This document shows positions 1-12,167 of a stretch of 64,000 nucleotides of DNA, piece after piece (the first letter of the stretch is position 1; every line of letters starts with the position of its first letter). A program made the translations under genes and the position numbers. Below the pieces are notes generated by a model that ran no database searches, was not told the origin of the DNA, and worked only from the letters and a program-made list of their open reading frames with translations. The stretch covers positions 80,224,343-80,288,342 of the forward strand of contig CM043950.1 in NCBI GenBank assembly GCA_014529385.2, written 5' to 3'. The stretch comes from Adiantum capillus-veneris (Eukaryota; Streptophyta; Polypodiopsida; Polypodiales; Pteridaceae).

Positions 1-1200
1 TAAATATCGTTCTCTTTTGAATTTCCAGAATGCCAGTTGAGGGCAAGGGGAAAAGGAGAAATTCCGCCCCAAAAAAGAGAAAAATACTGTAAAATTTCCT
101 CTTGGAAAATTCAAGGAAAGTAATTTTGTATGCTTGGAAAAATGATTTTTCCCGAACACTAGTGCTCCTAGTAAATTGAGACATTCGTTTTCAACTGTAG
201 ACCTAACATGGATGGATGTTTTAACACAATTTGAGGTGTTGATTGGAGTCGGAGAGGGAGAGAGTTGTTGACAAGGGGTGTTCCTTTTGAGTGTGGTGCA
301 CTTTCTAGAGGATTAGGATTCTTACAGAGGCTGAGTGTCAGATGGATTCTTGACCCGGTTCTCCAGCAGACAGTGAGAGGAGGTTTGGGGCAATGGGCTT
401 TTGACACATGGCCTTTAGCGAGGCTACAATGGGATCTTAGAGAGTGGTTGTGGAGGGATCTCCCCAGTCACGTCAACCATCCTGGTAAAGGAAGATTAAC
501 ATTGAATACACGACAACCCAGATCTTGAGTACCAAAATCTCCTAGCCTTGTATGTGGATATAGAAGGAGTTGGAGACAGGATCCCTAACCTCTTCTGCAT
601 TCACATTCGCATGTAGAGTGCATCCATTTCCCTTGTCATTGAACCTTTGGAAAGGACTCCGGAACCAAACCTCGGTCCATCAGCTCCGGTAATGTTTTCA
701 CCATAATCAGTGTTTGGGGAACAGCTCTTGCTACAGCAGGCAAAGTCAACACTATCTGGTATAGAGCCTAAGCTGATATTCGGCAATCGTAATAAGATTG
801 GACAGTTACCCTTACATGGTGTTTGCATCGCCAGCAATATCCTCAGTACCATCAGTCCCTGGTTTCAGAGGAATCTACATTGGTTTGTGCATCCACAACA
901 TCAAAAGCATTCATTAGTCAGCATCAAAAGTACAATAGAAATGGGGCTAGTGGGAACCGTGCTTGTTTGACCTTTTCATTGCAAAGTCCCCCACAATTTT
1001 ATTGTTAAAGAGAAGCTCGGAATGGTTTCCTATGCTAAGGGTGAGTACCAATCAACATATCCATGGTCCAAATCCTAACAAATTCATAACATCTTTTGTG
1101 AAGGACCATGTGATCCGGTCATAAGCTTTGCCAGGGTCAAGCTAGAGAAGGATGCACTCTTGCTTGGTGAAGGCTGTGTATTCATTTCCAACCATTGTTG

Positions 1201-1544
1201 CAAGAATGTTTTCATAGACGGACCTTCCTTTAATAAATCCATGTTGATGGGGGTTGATCGTTTTGTCTAGGAGGGGAGAGAGTCTAAGGAGGGCAATAGA
1301 TTTGGTAATAATATTTTAAGCCACCGACATCATAGTTATGAGCCTCATTAAATTGATTCCTAAACAAGTGTGCAAGAATAATGTCATAGATGGACCTTCC
1401 TTTAATAAATCCATGTTGATGGGGGTTGATCGCTGTGGCCAGCATTGGAGAGAGTGGGCAACAAATTTGGCAATAATATTTTAAGCCAAAGAAATTATAG
1501 TTATGGGCCTCCAATGCTTTAGTTGGGAATAGCAAACTTGTTTA
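1201..1544. repeat. Imperfect tandem duplication (~172 bp x2) within the LINE RT
   Basis: The segment beginning at 1201 (GACCTTCCTTTAATAAATCC, then a GGGGGTTGATCG stretch) recurs from about 1374 with a few substitutions. Both copies run on into a TTTGGTAATAATATTTTAAGCC-like sequence. Both encode the GFIKGRSI motif on the minus strand, so the duplication arose within the LINE copy. Confidence 0.7.
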
Positions 1545-1732
1545 GGAATCAGTTTCATGAGTCCCCTTTTAACGCTTGCATCTAGGTCACCTTTGAGAAG
1601 GGCTTTGTTTGCCATGTGTGTTATTAGGGTCTTAAGGTCCTCCCAAAATTCTTTAAATAACTTTGCTATCAGCCCATCCCAACTAGGGAAATTCTCGTTG
1701 TCTAGAGCTTGCAGTGTCATATAGCATTCATG

Positions 1733-1736
1733 TTCT
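1733..1736. repeat. Left target-site duplication (TTCT)
   Basis: TTCT immediately precedes the left inverted repeat and is repeated at 42126-42129 immediately after the right one. Keeping a single copy restores the LINE reading frame. Confidence 0.7.
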
Positions 1737-1752
1737 AAGACCATATTAGGTA
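1737..1752 (+). repeat. Left terminal inverted repeat (16 bp)
   Basis: AAGACCATATTAGGTA is the exact reverse complement of 42110-42125. The next 20 or so bases align only with gaps. Confidence 0.75.
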
Positions 1753-3640
1753 AGTGGGAAAATCCCAATTCCCAGGTTGGACAACTTTCAATATATCATG
1801 TATAAAATATAGAGATTTTGTCAAAAATTTGAGTTTTCTTAAGGTCTCATTCCACTTTAGGCACATACAATACACAATGAAAACAACTAAAATATCATGG
1901 TTTCAATCAATTGGATTATTAGGAGAGGAGTATATTGCATCCATTATCGTTGTCTATGTTCTACTGTCCTACCTACAACTTATCTCAACATGGAGAGCTT
2001 GGTTTCTAGGTCCACCACTTGTCCAAGTTAATGTAAAAGTGACTCAAGGTTCACAACTTGTGAAAGCAAGGATCCATTGAGGAATACAATCCACTTGGCT
2101 ATTTTTCCTTAATTTATTGCATGTGACATTTAAGCAAGGTCCACTTCTAATCTATAACTTCTTAATTTGAGGCATGGGGCATACATAAAATATGTAGCAA
2201 GGTGCACTTATCCATGCTAGCCTATCTTGGAGAAATGATGGAGCTTGCTTCTCTCCTTGTTTCAATGGAGACTAGCTTGGACAAGTGGTGGACCTTTGCT
2301 TCTCTCTATGTTTCAATAGAGTTAGCTTGGACAAGTGGTGATCTTGGAACAAAACCCCCATGTAAAACATATCATGGGTATTCCAAGTGATTAGAAAGAT
2401 TACCATTTAAGATATAACCTTATAGGTTGGACAACTAGATCTTGGCTTCGATAAATGGTGGACCTTTGATTCTCTCCATGTTTCAATGGAGTCTATCTTG
2501 GAGAAATGGTGGAGCTTGCTTCTGTCCATGTTTCAATGGAGCCTAGCTTGAACAGTTGGTGGACCTTTGCTTCTCTCTATGTTTCAATAGAGTTAGCTTA
2601 GACACGTGGTGGATCTTCAAAATAAACCAACTACTATCAATGTTGCCTAGCTTGGACAAGTGGTGGAGTGTTTCTCTACTCCATGTTTCAATGGATCTTA
2701 GCTTGGACAAGTGTTGGACCTTAAAACAAAAACCCCATGTACAACATAGAATGGATTTTCTAGATTTCAATGGAGTCTAGCTTTAACAAATGGTGGAGCT
2801 TGTCTTCATCCATGTTTCAATGAAACTAGCTTGGACAAGTGGTGGACCTTGTAACAAACCCCCCCATGTACAACATATCATTGGTTTTCTAAGTGATGGG
2901 AAGGAATACCATTCAAGATATAAACTTATAGCTTGGATAAGTAGTTGACTTTAAAACCAAATTCATCATAATACAATGAAATACAGGTCAGCCAATTCCT
3001 AAATCTTGAGACCAAACCTCCCATGCTATTAGAGATAATATATTGGATAAGTGGTGGACCTTCTATTATTTTCCCATGCCTAGTTTAGACAACCGGTACA
3101 CTTCGCAGCTATAAAGGTTGGACGAGTTGTGGAGCCTTGTTTCTATCCATGTTTTAATGGATCCTAGCTTGGACAAGTGGTGGAACTTGGAAAAAAGCTT
3201 CCATGTACAACATATATGAGGTTTTCCATGTTTTAATGGAACCTATCTTGGACAAATGGTGAAGCTTGCTTCTCTCCATGTTGATTTTGGAACTACCTTA
3301 GACAAGTGGTGGAGCTTTTCTTTTCTACTCTTCATAATACAATGAAGTATATGTTGGTTACATGGTGAATCTTAAGGCCAAACCTCCCATTTTACTAGAG
3401 ATGATAGGTTGGACAAGTGGATCAACCTTCTATCATTTCTCCATGACTATATTGGACAATTAGTAGACATAACATCTCTCTATGTTGTCTAGAGATGAGC
3501 TTGGACAAGTGATGGACCTTGCTTCTCTCTTCCCTTGGTTTACTAGTTTGAAGACTCAGTATATATACTTTCTTAGATCTAGCTTGAACAAGTGGTGGAC
3601 CTTGCATCCACAATCTTAATTCAGTACAAAAAAGTATATG
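1753..3640 (+). repeat. Left-arm subterminal motif repeats, block 1
   Basis: Degenerate repeats built on TTGGACAAGTGGTGGACCTT with the recurring spacer CTCCATGTTTCAATGGAGCC. Almost all copies are in the plus orientation shown; one at about 2009 is reversed. Repeats are more diverged here than in the 18-34 kb array. The first 230 bases after the TIR hold only one weak motif. No coding sequence is credible in this stretch. Confidence 0.85.
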
Positions 3641-4370
3641 AAAAAATAACATAGGAATCTTGGTTTGAAGGTCAAGCAATTAGGTTCCAAATGCACATAA
3701 TAATATATTTTCCACCCATATTAAAAGAAAGTTAAATATGTTATTACCAAATTGACAAAGGTAACGTCCAAGAATTATATCTTTCCATCTTGTCAGATCT
3801 AAATCTTCATCAAGGCGACATGCATGTATACATCAACTTTCAAGCCATTCAAGAATACATGCACTTAGATTCCATAGTTTTGTTTTCAAAGTCTTTTAGG
3901 TTCTAAAACTCTTTCACATAAAGTATGTAATGACAAAATTCTTGAAGCAAACATTTGTGCCCAAGAAAAAGATCCCTCTCACATATTTAAAGTCCATGAA
4001 TTCTCTGATCCACACTTACAAGTTTTATTTTGACATCAAACATCAATTCTTTCATAGTTCCAAATAAATGCAACCTCGATATGAATTGACAAAAAATGAA
4101 TTTCTTTTACTATATGACCCAACATAGGCCCCAATCAAATAAAAAATGAGTCCCCAAAAATTTGGGTGCACTCTAGCAATACATCAGAGTCCCCTTACAA
4201 TAGGATGCACTCCAATAGTACATTGAAGTCCCCTTAGAGTAGGGTGCACTCCATTCAAGTGTTCATAAAATTGACACACCTTATAAAAAAAAAAAAGACT
4301 ATATATCAAATTATACAAATGTTGAAAGATACACACTAGAATAAAAAAAGAATCTTATAGCCATATTTAT
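3641..4370. other. AT-rich non-coding stretch
   Basis: No gene is recognised. A short imperfect direct repeat around 4160-4260 contains variants of GGGTGCACTCCA. It lies just downstream of the FCP1-like pseudogene and could hold its 3' end. Confidence 0.5.
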
Positions 4371-5145
4371 TCAATGCTTTCGTGTTGACAAGTACACACC
4401 AAGGACATAATTTGTCTCAGAATCACTATACTGATTTACAATTGTGTTGTATGTATAGACTCTCTTATCTCTTGCATACAACCATCCTACCAACCATGGA
4501 ATTATGGTTCTCTGCAAGAAGTTTTGAAGTTGCTCGGAAGTTTGCCTCCACATCTTTGGAAATATAAGATATGTCCCTGGCATGTTCCACATCACCCTAT
4601 ATGGAGTGTCATCAAAAATTAAGGTATTGTTGCATCCAAATCCTCAAATATCTTCCAAATATCACTCAGATTTTTGTGATAAACCCTTGTAAATCCTAAC
4701 ATGATATTTGGATTTTGGAAATTTTTGTTACTCATAAACACCTTGAACTTGGTATACTGCTCAGGAAAACATTTTTGTGTGATGCGTTGCACCCTTGTTA
4801 AGTTATAGCAACTCCATATCCATAGCTCAAAGTATTCAGCACAAAAATCCAAAAAACTTTGTGCGTCTGGTCGCACCACATGATAAACTTCATCTTTGTC
4901 CTCCACAAGTCGCATGTGTTGAGCCCAAGATGGCATAGAATCTCCATGTTTCATTTCAACTGTCTTGAGAAGTAACCCCTCTAGATCCAAGATAAGTACT
5001 CTTTTGATGTCCTTGAAAGCAAGTGGTAGGTGATAAGGAGGTGATTCATTCCTTGGACAAGGTCTTGGAGGAGGTTGGATGGGTAATTCAATAGTTTTCT
5101 TCAATTTATGCCAGCATATAGCCAATCCATTTTTCTGTAATGGTT
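4371..5145 (-). pseudogene. FCP1/HAD-like phosphatase-like gene, frameshifted copy
   Basis: A T-rich acceptor ending in CAG precedes 5145, and the exon opens in mid-codon, so an upstream exon is missing or unrecognised. Residues encoded between 5125 and 4619 include ILDLEGLLL (HAD motif I, where the usual DxDxT reads D-L-E-G-L), a VRPDAQSFLDF block and LWIWSCYNL (motif II region). A one-base shift at about 4620-4630 then moves the frame: the conserved LIFDDTPYR (motif IV acidic pair) and the following IFPKMW are read in a second frame down to a stop at 4371. The layout matches the FCP1-like protein at 10.3-11.5 kb, but this copy lacks the SAP-like tail. It is a frameshifted pseudogene unless the shift is a sequencing error. 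Even intact, the changed motif I makes classical phosphatase activity doubtful. Confidence 0.75.
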
Positions 5146-5435
5146 CTGAAATTAAAGAACAAGAACACTTAATGCAAACACAACAATAGACATGAGTTTT
5201 ACATTGTCTACCCTAAGGTTTTATTAGATACCAAAATCCATCTATGATCTACTCATTAATAGAAAGAAAGTCAAATTAAAATCCTGACTCTTTTTTATGC
5301 TACACTCTCTCTTAGTCTCAATACCATGGAGTTCAACTAGACTTAAGTCAACTAATAACTACTACTTGTTGTTAAAGGTATGCTTGAAGTGTATAAGGCT
5401 TAACCAATGCTCTAGTGTAGAATGGGTATTTAGGT
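5146..5435. other. Intergenic or intron sequence upstream of the FCP1-like pseudogene
   Basis: AT-rich sequence without a motif cluster. A missing 5' exon of the pseudogene could lie here or farther right, but I could not recognise one. Confidence 0.4.
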
Positions 5436-8400
5436 CTCAAGGTCTACCACTTATCCAAGCAAAGATCCATTTAGATATGGAAACCCAATTTTTCTTAATA
5501 TAATGATATAGAGTGGACAAGTGGTGAATCCTGAGACCAAGCCACTCATGCTACTAGGGATAATAGGTTGGACAAGTGGTGGACCTTGAATGTAAACCCC
5601 CCATGTACAAAGTATCAGGGGTTTTGGGTATTTCAATGGACTCTAGCATCTTGGAAACATGGTGGAGCTTACTTCTCTCCATGTTTCAATGGAGTCTATC
5701 TTGGATAAATGGTGGAGCATCATTCTCTCCATGTTTCAATGGAGCCTAGCTTGGACAAGTGGTGCACGTTTGTTTCTCTCTATGTTTGAACAGATTTAGC
5801 TTGGACAAGTGGTGGACCTTGGAACAAAATCCCCATGTAAAACATATCATGGACATTACAAGTGGTGAGAAAAAATACCATTCAATATATAACCTTATAG
5901 GTTGGAAAAGTGGTGGACCTTAACACCCAATTATTATTAATATAATGACATAGAGTGGACAAGTGGTGAATCTTGCGACCAAACCTACTAGGAAAAGTAC
6001 GTTGGACAAGTGGTGGACCTTGAATGCAAACCCCCCATGTACAAAATATTACTCATGCTACTAGGAATAATTTGGTATTAAGGTCCATGTTTCAATGGAG
6101 CCTAGCTTGGAAAAGTGGTGGACCTTTGTTTCTCTCTATGTTTCAATAGAATTTGCTTGGACAAGTGGTGAACCTTGGAACAAAACCCCCATGTAAAGCA
6201 TGTCATGGGCATTACAAGTGGTGAGAAAAAATACCATTCAAGGTATAACCTTATAGGCTGGACAAGTGGTGGACCTTAGCACCCAATTCCTCTTATTATA
6301 ATGACATATAGTGGAAAAGTGGTGAATTGTGAGACCAAACCTACTAGGGATAATAGGTTGGAGAAATGGTTGACCTTGAATGTAAATCACCCATGTACAA
6401 AATATCATGGGTTTTGCGTATTTCAATGGAGCCTAGCATCTTGGAGACATGGTGGAACTTACTTCTCTCCATGTTTTAATGGAGCCTATCTAGGAGAAAT
6501 GGTGGAGGTTCCTTCTCTCCATGTTTCAATGGAGCCTAGCTTGGACAAGTCGTGGACCTTTGTTTCTCTCTATGTTTGAATATGGTTAGCTTGGACAAGT
6601 GGTGGATCTTGGAATGAAACTCCCATGTAAAACATATCATGGGCATTTCAAGTGGCGAGAAAGGATACCATTTAAGATATAACCTTATAGGTTGGACAAG
6701 TGGTGGACCTTAACACAATATAATGACATAGAGTGTACAAGTGGTGAATCTTGAAACCAAACCACTCATGCTACTAGGGATAATAGGTTAAACAAGTGGT
6801 GGGCCTTGAAATAAAACCCCCTAGAGTGTTTCAATGGAGCCTAGCTTGGAAACATGGTAAAGCTTGCTTCTCTCCATGTTTCAATGCAGCCTATCTTGGA
6901 TAAATGGTGCAGCATCATTCTCTCCATGTTTCAATGGAGCCTAGCTTGGACAAGTGGTGGACCTTTGTTTCTCTCTATGTTTGAATAGAGTTATCTTGGA
7001 AAAGTGGTGGACCTTGGAACAAAAACCCCATGTAAAACATATCATGGGCATTACAAGTGGTGAGAAAAAATACCATTCAATATATAACCTTATAGGTTGG
7101 ACAAGTGGTGGACCTTAACACCCAATTATTCTTAATATAATGACATAGAGTGGATAAGTGGTGAAATTGGGACCAAACCTACTAGGGAAATAGGTTGGAC
7201 AAGTGGTGGACCTTGAATGTAAACGCCCCATGTACAAAATATCACTCATGCTACTAGAAATAATTTGGTATTAAGGTCCATGTTTCAATGCAGCCTAGCT
7301 TGGAAAAGTGGTGGACCTTTGTTTCTCTCTATGTTTCAATAGATTTATCTTGGACAAGTGGTGTACCTTGGAACAAAACCCCCATGTAAATCATGTCATG
7401 GGCATTACAAGTGGTGAGAAAAAATACCATTCAAGCTATAACATTATAGGTTGGACAAGTGGTGGACCTTAACACCTAATTCCTCTTAATATAATGACAT
7501 AGAGTGGACAAGTGGTGAATCATGAGACCAAACCTACTAGGGATAATAGGTTGGACAAGTGGTGAACCTTGAATGTAAACCCCCCATGTACAAAAAATTA
7601 TGGGTATTGGGTATTTCAATGGAGCCTAGCAACTTGGAGACATGGTGGAGCTTATTTCTCTCCATGTTTCAATGGAGCCTATCTAGGAGAAACAGTGGAG
7701 GTTCCTTCTCTCCATGTTTCAATGAGCCTAGCTTGGACAAGTGGTGGACCTTTCTTTCTCTATATGTTTTAATAGAGTTAGCTTGGACAAGTGGTGGACC
7801 TTGGAATGAAACCCCCATGTAAAACATATCATGGGCATTTCAAGTGGTGAGAAAGGATACTATTTAAAATATAACCTTATAGGCTGGACAAGTGGTGGAC
7901 CTTAACACATATTTCTTCTTAATATAATGACATAGAGTGTACAAGTGGTGAATCTTGAGACCAAACCACTCTTGCTACTAGGGATAATAGGTTGGACAAG
8001 TGGTGGACCTTGAATGTAAACCCCTCATGTACAAAATTATGGGTTTAGGGTATTTCAATGGAGCCTAGCTTGGAGACATGGTGGAGATTGCTTCTCTCAA
8101 TGTTTCAATGGAACCTATCTTGGAGAAATGGTGGATCATCCTTCTCTCCATGTTTCAATGGAGCCTATCTTGGACAAGTGGTGGACCTTTGCTTCTCTCT
8201 ATGTTTTAATGGAGTTAGCTTGGACAAGTGGTGGGTCTTGGAACAAACCCCTTTGTAAAACATAGCATGGACATTACAAGTGATGAGGAAAAATATCATT
8301 CAAGATATAACCTTATAGGTTGGAAAAGTGGTGATGGACCTTGACAAGTGGTGAAGGATACCATTTAAGATATACCCTTATAGGTTGGACAAGTGGTGGA

Positions 8401-9345
8401 CCTTAACACCCAGTTATTCTTAATATAATGACATAGAGTGGATAAGTGGTGAATCTTAAGACCAAATCACTCATGCTACTAGGTATAATACGTTAGAGAA
8501 GTGGTAGACCTTGAATGTAAACACCCCATGTACAAAATATCATGGTTTTAGGGTGTTTCAATGGAGCCTAGAATCTCGGAGACATGGTAGATCTTGATTC
8601 TTTCCATGTTTGAATGGCACCTATCTTGGAAAAATGATGGAGGTTACTTCTCTCCATACTTCAACGGAGCCTAGCTTTGACAAGTGGTGAACCTTTGCTT
8701 CTCTCTATGTTTGAATAGAGTTAGCTTGGACAAGTGGTGGACCTTTGCTTCTCTCTATGTTTGAATAGAGTTAGCTTGGACAAGTGGTGGACCTTGGAAT
8801 GAAACCCCCGTGTAAAACATATCATGGGCATTTCAAGTGGTGAGAAAAGATACCATTTAAGATATAACCTTATAGGTTGGACAAGTGGTGGACCTTAATA
8901 CATAGTTCTTCTTAATATAATGACATAGAATGTACAAGTGGTGTATCTTGAGACCAAACCACTCGTGCTACTAGGGATCCTAGCTTGGACAAGTGGTGGA
9001 CCTTGGAAAAAAGTCCCCCTATACAACATAGCTGAGTTTTTTCATGTTTTAATGGAAGAGAGATTCGACAAATGGTGGAGCTTGCTTATCTCCATGTGGA
9101 TTTTAGAACTAGCTTGGACAAGTGGTGGAGCTTTGCTTTTTTACTCTTCATAATACAATGATGTATAGGTTGGTTACATGGTGAATCTTAAGGCCAAACC
9201 TCCCATCTTACTAGAGATGATAGGTTGGACAAGTGGTCAACCTTCTATCATTTCTCCATGCCTATAATTAGACAATTAGTAGAACTAGCATCTTTCTATG
9301 TTGTCTAGAGCTGAGCTTGGACAAGTAGTGGACCTTGCTACTCTC
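5436..9345 (+). repeat. Left-arm subterminal motif repeats, block 2
   Basis: Dense plus-oriented copies of TTGGACAAGTGGTGGACCTT in units of about 430 bp that also carry ATAATGACATAGAGTGGACA, GATATAACCTTATAGGTTGG and AACCCCCATGTAAAACATAT. These are the reverse complements of the spacers in the 18-34 kb array, so the arms share an origin but face opposite ways. One motif at about 5442 is reversed. Open frames of 60-90 codons here are by-products of repetition. Confidence 0.9.
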
Positions 9346-10232
9346 TTCCCTTGGATTATTAGTTTGAAGACTCATTATATATACTTGCTTAGATCTATAT
9401 AATTACTCATTAGTTAGGTTACAAGTGGGTATGTAATTTGTTAGCCTCAAGGGACTTTGAATATTGAATAGTAAGAAAGTCAAGTGCTGGTTTGAAGATC
9501 TTTTGCTTATCTAAACTAGACTCTAACTCAATAATAAGTTTCATAAGTTCCACGAATTGTCCTATCTAGGCTCCAAAAGAGTCTTAATTGGTTTGTGCTA
9601 GATTCTAACTTCCTTGATGGGGTAGAATCCTAAAAAAATGAGGCACTATAAGTTTTACCTTAGCTCAAATGGATTTTTCACTTAAACTCGACTGCAATTT
9701 GGCTATCTAGTCTTTGTCTCGATGGAGTTTAACACTAGATACATAGTAGTGATATTTAAGCTTCATGTCTCTTCACTTGATCGAGATATGAGACCATACT
9801 TTCAAGGTCACCACTTGTCTTACCTAAAGACCAATGTGAGACATGGGAGCAAGAAAGCCATCCGATATTGTTTTAAGAACTATTACATAGGCAATCAATA
9901 ACTTAAGTAAAGCAAAAAGACTTGGATCTTTCACAATTAATAACTTAAGTAAAGCCAAAAAGACTTGGATCTTTGACAGTTTTTTTCAAACTAAAAAAGC
10001 ACAATCTCATGCTAACAAAACTATAAATCACAATTGAAAGGTTTGAACAAGAAAAAGATCAACAATCTTAATAAGAAGGATACTTTTCATTTCATTTGAT
10101 GATTACAAACTAAAATAAAGTCTCTCAAGAAATTGATAAACAAAAAATGTAGGTGACTGCTTCATTATTTTGAGCAAAAATATCAAAATCTCTATTGATT
10201 GAGCTCCATCTAGTAGTATCCTTTGTAAGATC
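9346..10232. other. Non-coding stretch with a ~41-bp direct duplication
   Basis: No gene is recognised. The segment AATAACTTAAGTAAAGC followed by AAAAAGACTTGGATCTTT occurs at about 9897-9935 and again at about 9938-9976. Its right part (about 10090-10232, minus strand) is probably the last 3'-untranslated exon of the FCP1-like gene, because a good splice acceptor sits at 10233. Confidence 0.5.
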
Positions 10233-10325
10233 CTGCAAGAAGGAATAAAAAGAAAGATTTGTTAGATACCATGCACATGAGTGTTCAAGCATGTGTATCA
10301 AGAATATATGACATGTCACTAGTAC
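10233..10325 (-). other. Probable 3'-UTR intron (93 bp) of the FCP1-like gene
   Basis: Minus strand: the stop codon TAA at 10329-10327 is followed by G and then a GTACTAG donor at 10325. A pyrimidine-rich acceptor ending TTCTTGCAG closes at 10233. The arrangement suggests a spliced 3' UTR; RNA evidence is lacking. Confidence 0.45.
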
Positions 10326-10326
10326 C

Positions 10327-11511
10327 TTAGGGTTGCTTTCTATCCAGCCTTAGAAGATTGTTCTCAGCTTTCACCTTATTTATATAAGCCTTTGCTGTGG
10401 TTGCCTTCAAAACTCCTTTTGTGTTACAACCCAATTGCCTAGCTAAAGTGGTCAATTGTGACGCCTTCATGCTTTCAATGGGTGTACGCTCCTTTGCCAA
10501 GATCTCTTGTATTTGGGCTCTTCTCATTTCATTGCGGTGGCTTGTGTCACTTGCATCTTCAATGATAGTTTCATCTCTGTCACCTTTTGCAGGTGGTATT
10601 CTTCTTGTAAAGAACACCTTAGCTGACCAAACATCATTTTTCTGCTTCCAATACTCCATGATTTGTTTGTATTCACTATCATTTGTCACTATAGGTTGTC
10701 CATAACGATTAGAAGCAATTAAATCACGCACATCCCTTCTCTCATCAAGCTGAATCAAGTATGGCAGTAGCTCCTCCAAGAGCATATTGTCAACCATCTT
10801 CTCAGCATCAAATTGTGGTGGAAAAATGCAATTGTTTGCTGGTGAAATACATCCCTTGTAAGGAGAGTCATCAATAAGCACTGTTCTTTGTGGATCACAT
10901 TCAAACCCCATGGCAATTTTGGCTAGAGGCTTGAACATTGCCTCAACGTTTGGATTGTCGGGTCTAAACAATTTTTGAGTTTGAGCGGTGTAGCAAACAT
11001 CTTGCGACCAAATTGCAAAGAAAGGCAATGTATCCTCAGCTAAGTTGTTTAGTGCTGCAAGGATTTGATACACATTATTCCTAGTAGCTGTCGACCAAAT
11101 TGCAACATTAAACCTTTGTAAAATAGTCTTCAAGAATTGGATGCAACCTGGCCTGAGTATAATATATCTTTTTGAATCCATTTGCACTGAGTTGTGGTGT
11201 GAGGATGGTTGAGGGGAACGTTTCAACAATAGACCATTTAAATCCAATATAATTGTAAGCATGGATTTCTCAACATCTACGCTACATGACGTAGTACCAA
11301 TTGGCAATAGCTCGTGAGTGGACTTTTCAGTCTCTTTTGATGTATGTTGCATTTTTGAAGCATCGATTTCTTGGTTCTCATTATTGGAAGCTTGCTCAAG
11401 TTGCACAACACTAGACTCTAGTATAGAAATATCATCCATCTTGGGCACTTTAGAAACCATAGAATCTATGGATTCTATAGTTGTTGACTGAACCATAGGA
11501 GCATTATCCAT
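10327..11511 (-). CDS. FCP1/NIF-type HAD-fold protein with SAP-like C-terminus
   Basis: 394 aa from the ATG at 11511, which follows a strong splice acceptor (TTTTCTTAG ending at 11526), so a 5'-UTR intron is likely. Domains: low-complexity N-terminus 1-80; FCP1-like HAD domain about 86-255 with motif I at 90-93 (D-L-N-G, not DxDxT), IWSTATRNNVY at 138-148 (motif II region), a lysine near 194-198 and IDDSPYK at 213-219 (motif IV acidic pair); then a linker and a SAP-like helix-turn-helix about 349-382 (L-x2-LARQLG..TKGVLKA). Family knowledge: FCP1-type proteins dephosphorylate serines, for example in the RNA polymerase II tail. Plants also have members whose motif I reads DLNG, where the second catalytic Asp is replaced and activity is uncertain. 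The SAP-like tail suggests chromatin or DNA binding (inference). Intact, and transcribed towards the left arm. Confidence 0.8.
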   Translation of the reverse strand: MDNAPMVQSTTIESIDSMVSKVPKMDDISILESSVVQLEQASNNENQEIDASKMQHTSKETEKSTHELLPIGTTSCSVDVEKSMLTIILDLNGLLLKRSPQPSSHHNSVQMDSKRYIILRPGCIQFLKTILQRFNVAIWSTATRNNVYQILAALNNLAEDTLPFFAIWSQDVCYTAQTQKLFRPDNPNVEAMFKPLAKIAMGFECDPQRTVLIDDSPYKGCISPANNCIFPPQFDAEKMVDNMLLEELLPYLIQLDERRDVRDLIASNRYGQPIVTNDSEYKQIMEYWKQKNDVWSAKVFFTRRIPPAKGDRDETIIEDASDTSHRNEMRRAQIQEILAKERTPIESMKASQLTTLARQLGCNTKGVLKATTAKAYINKVKAENNLLRLDRKQP

Positions 11512-11526
11512 CCCAGTTTGTGAATC

Positions 11527-12167
11527 TAAGAAAACACACACACAAATGGTATCTCAAAACCACTAGAATTTTATTCACCATATTTATATGTAGAACTCCT
11601 AGTAAGAAATTTATTTAAGGTAAAGTCGTTGTTAGAATCCTTGCAACCATTTTCAGCATTCGTACACCAAACACCACTTGTCTAAAATACAATCTACTAA
11701 CTCAACATTTTCCATCCTACACTTTATTAAAGATGAGTACTTAAAGTGAAAACTAAAAGCCACCCTTGTTGAGGAAACATGGATACAAGGTCCACCAAAT
11801 GTCCAACCTAGACTACAAGAAAATAATTAGAGATTTGGCTTAGATTTGGATTCAAAGGCCACCACTTATTCAAGTAAGATAACTCCACTTGTTTAAGACA
11901 GTAATGTTTGAAGCCCCACCACTTGTCCAACCTAGACATTGATTAAATTTTGGTAAGATTTATCACAAATCTAGAGTAGAATCAAGATTCTATGGCCAAG
12001 GTAGTCAAATATGTTAGACAACACACAAAGCATAAGAGCACTCTAGATTCTCGTTGAGCATAAACTAAACAATAATCAAATGTTATATTCACTTGAGATT
12101 TCATCCATGAAAAATGAAAATGATGCATGTACTTGAGATTTCCATCCATGTACAATACTTTACAATG
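11527..12167. other. Intergenic region with a few reversed motif copies
   Basis: Between the SET-gene stop and the FCP1-like gene. Contains degenerate AAGGTCCACCA..TGTCC motifs at about 11790, 11855 and 11920. These are the leftmost consistent copies in the reversed orientation, so the orientation switch lies between about 9.35 and 11.8 kb. The promoter or 5'-UTR exon of the FCP1-like gene should lie here but is not identifiable. Confidence 0.55.

Larger units (their letters stand above)
1..1736 (-). pseudogene. LINE ORF2 reverse transcriptase fragment, left half of an interrupted LINE
   Basis: Minus-strand translation shows decayed non-LTR reverse transcriptase motifs. Around 1690-1500 are residues resembling the PGxDGL block, then FKEFWEDL, KRGLMKLIPK and LKHWRPIT. 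Around 1200-1430 is HGFIKGRS. Around 1130-1085 is GKAYDRITW (the catalytic FxKAYDR region), and around 1000-950 is NNKIVGDFAMKRS. Stops and frameshifts are frequent, so it is dead. The first 600 bases give no clear motif and may be the LINE 3' portion. The RT homology stops at 1736, where the giant element begins. The matching ORF1, endonuclease and linker part lies on the same strand at 42.13-45.0 kb. RT identity is well supported by the run of motifs; the exact LINE clade is not determined. Confidence 0.8.

Noticed and set aside
265-528. 87-codon plus-strand ORF at the window's left end
   Set aside because: Antisense to decayed LINE DNA, no recognised domain, no splice or promoter context.
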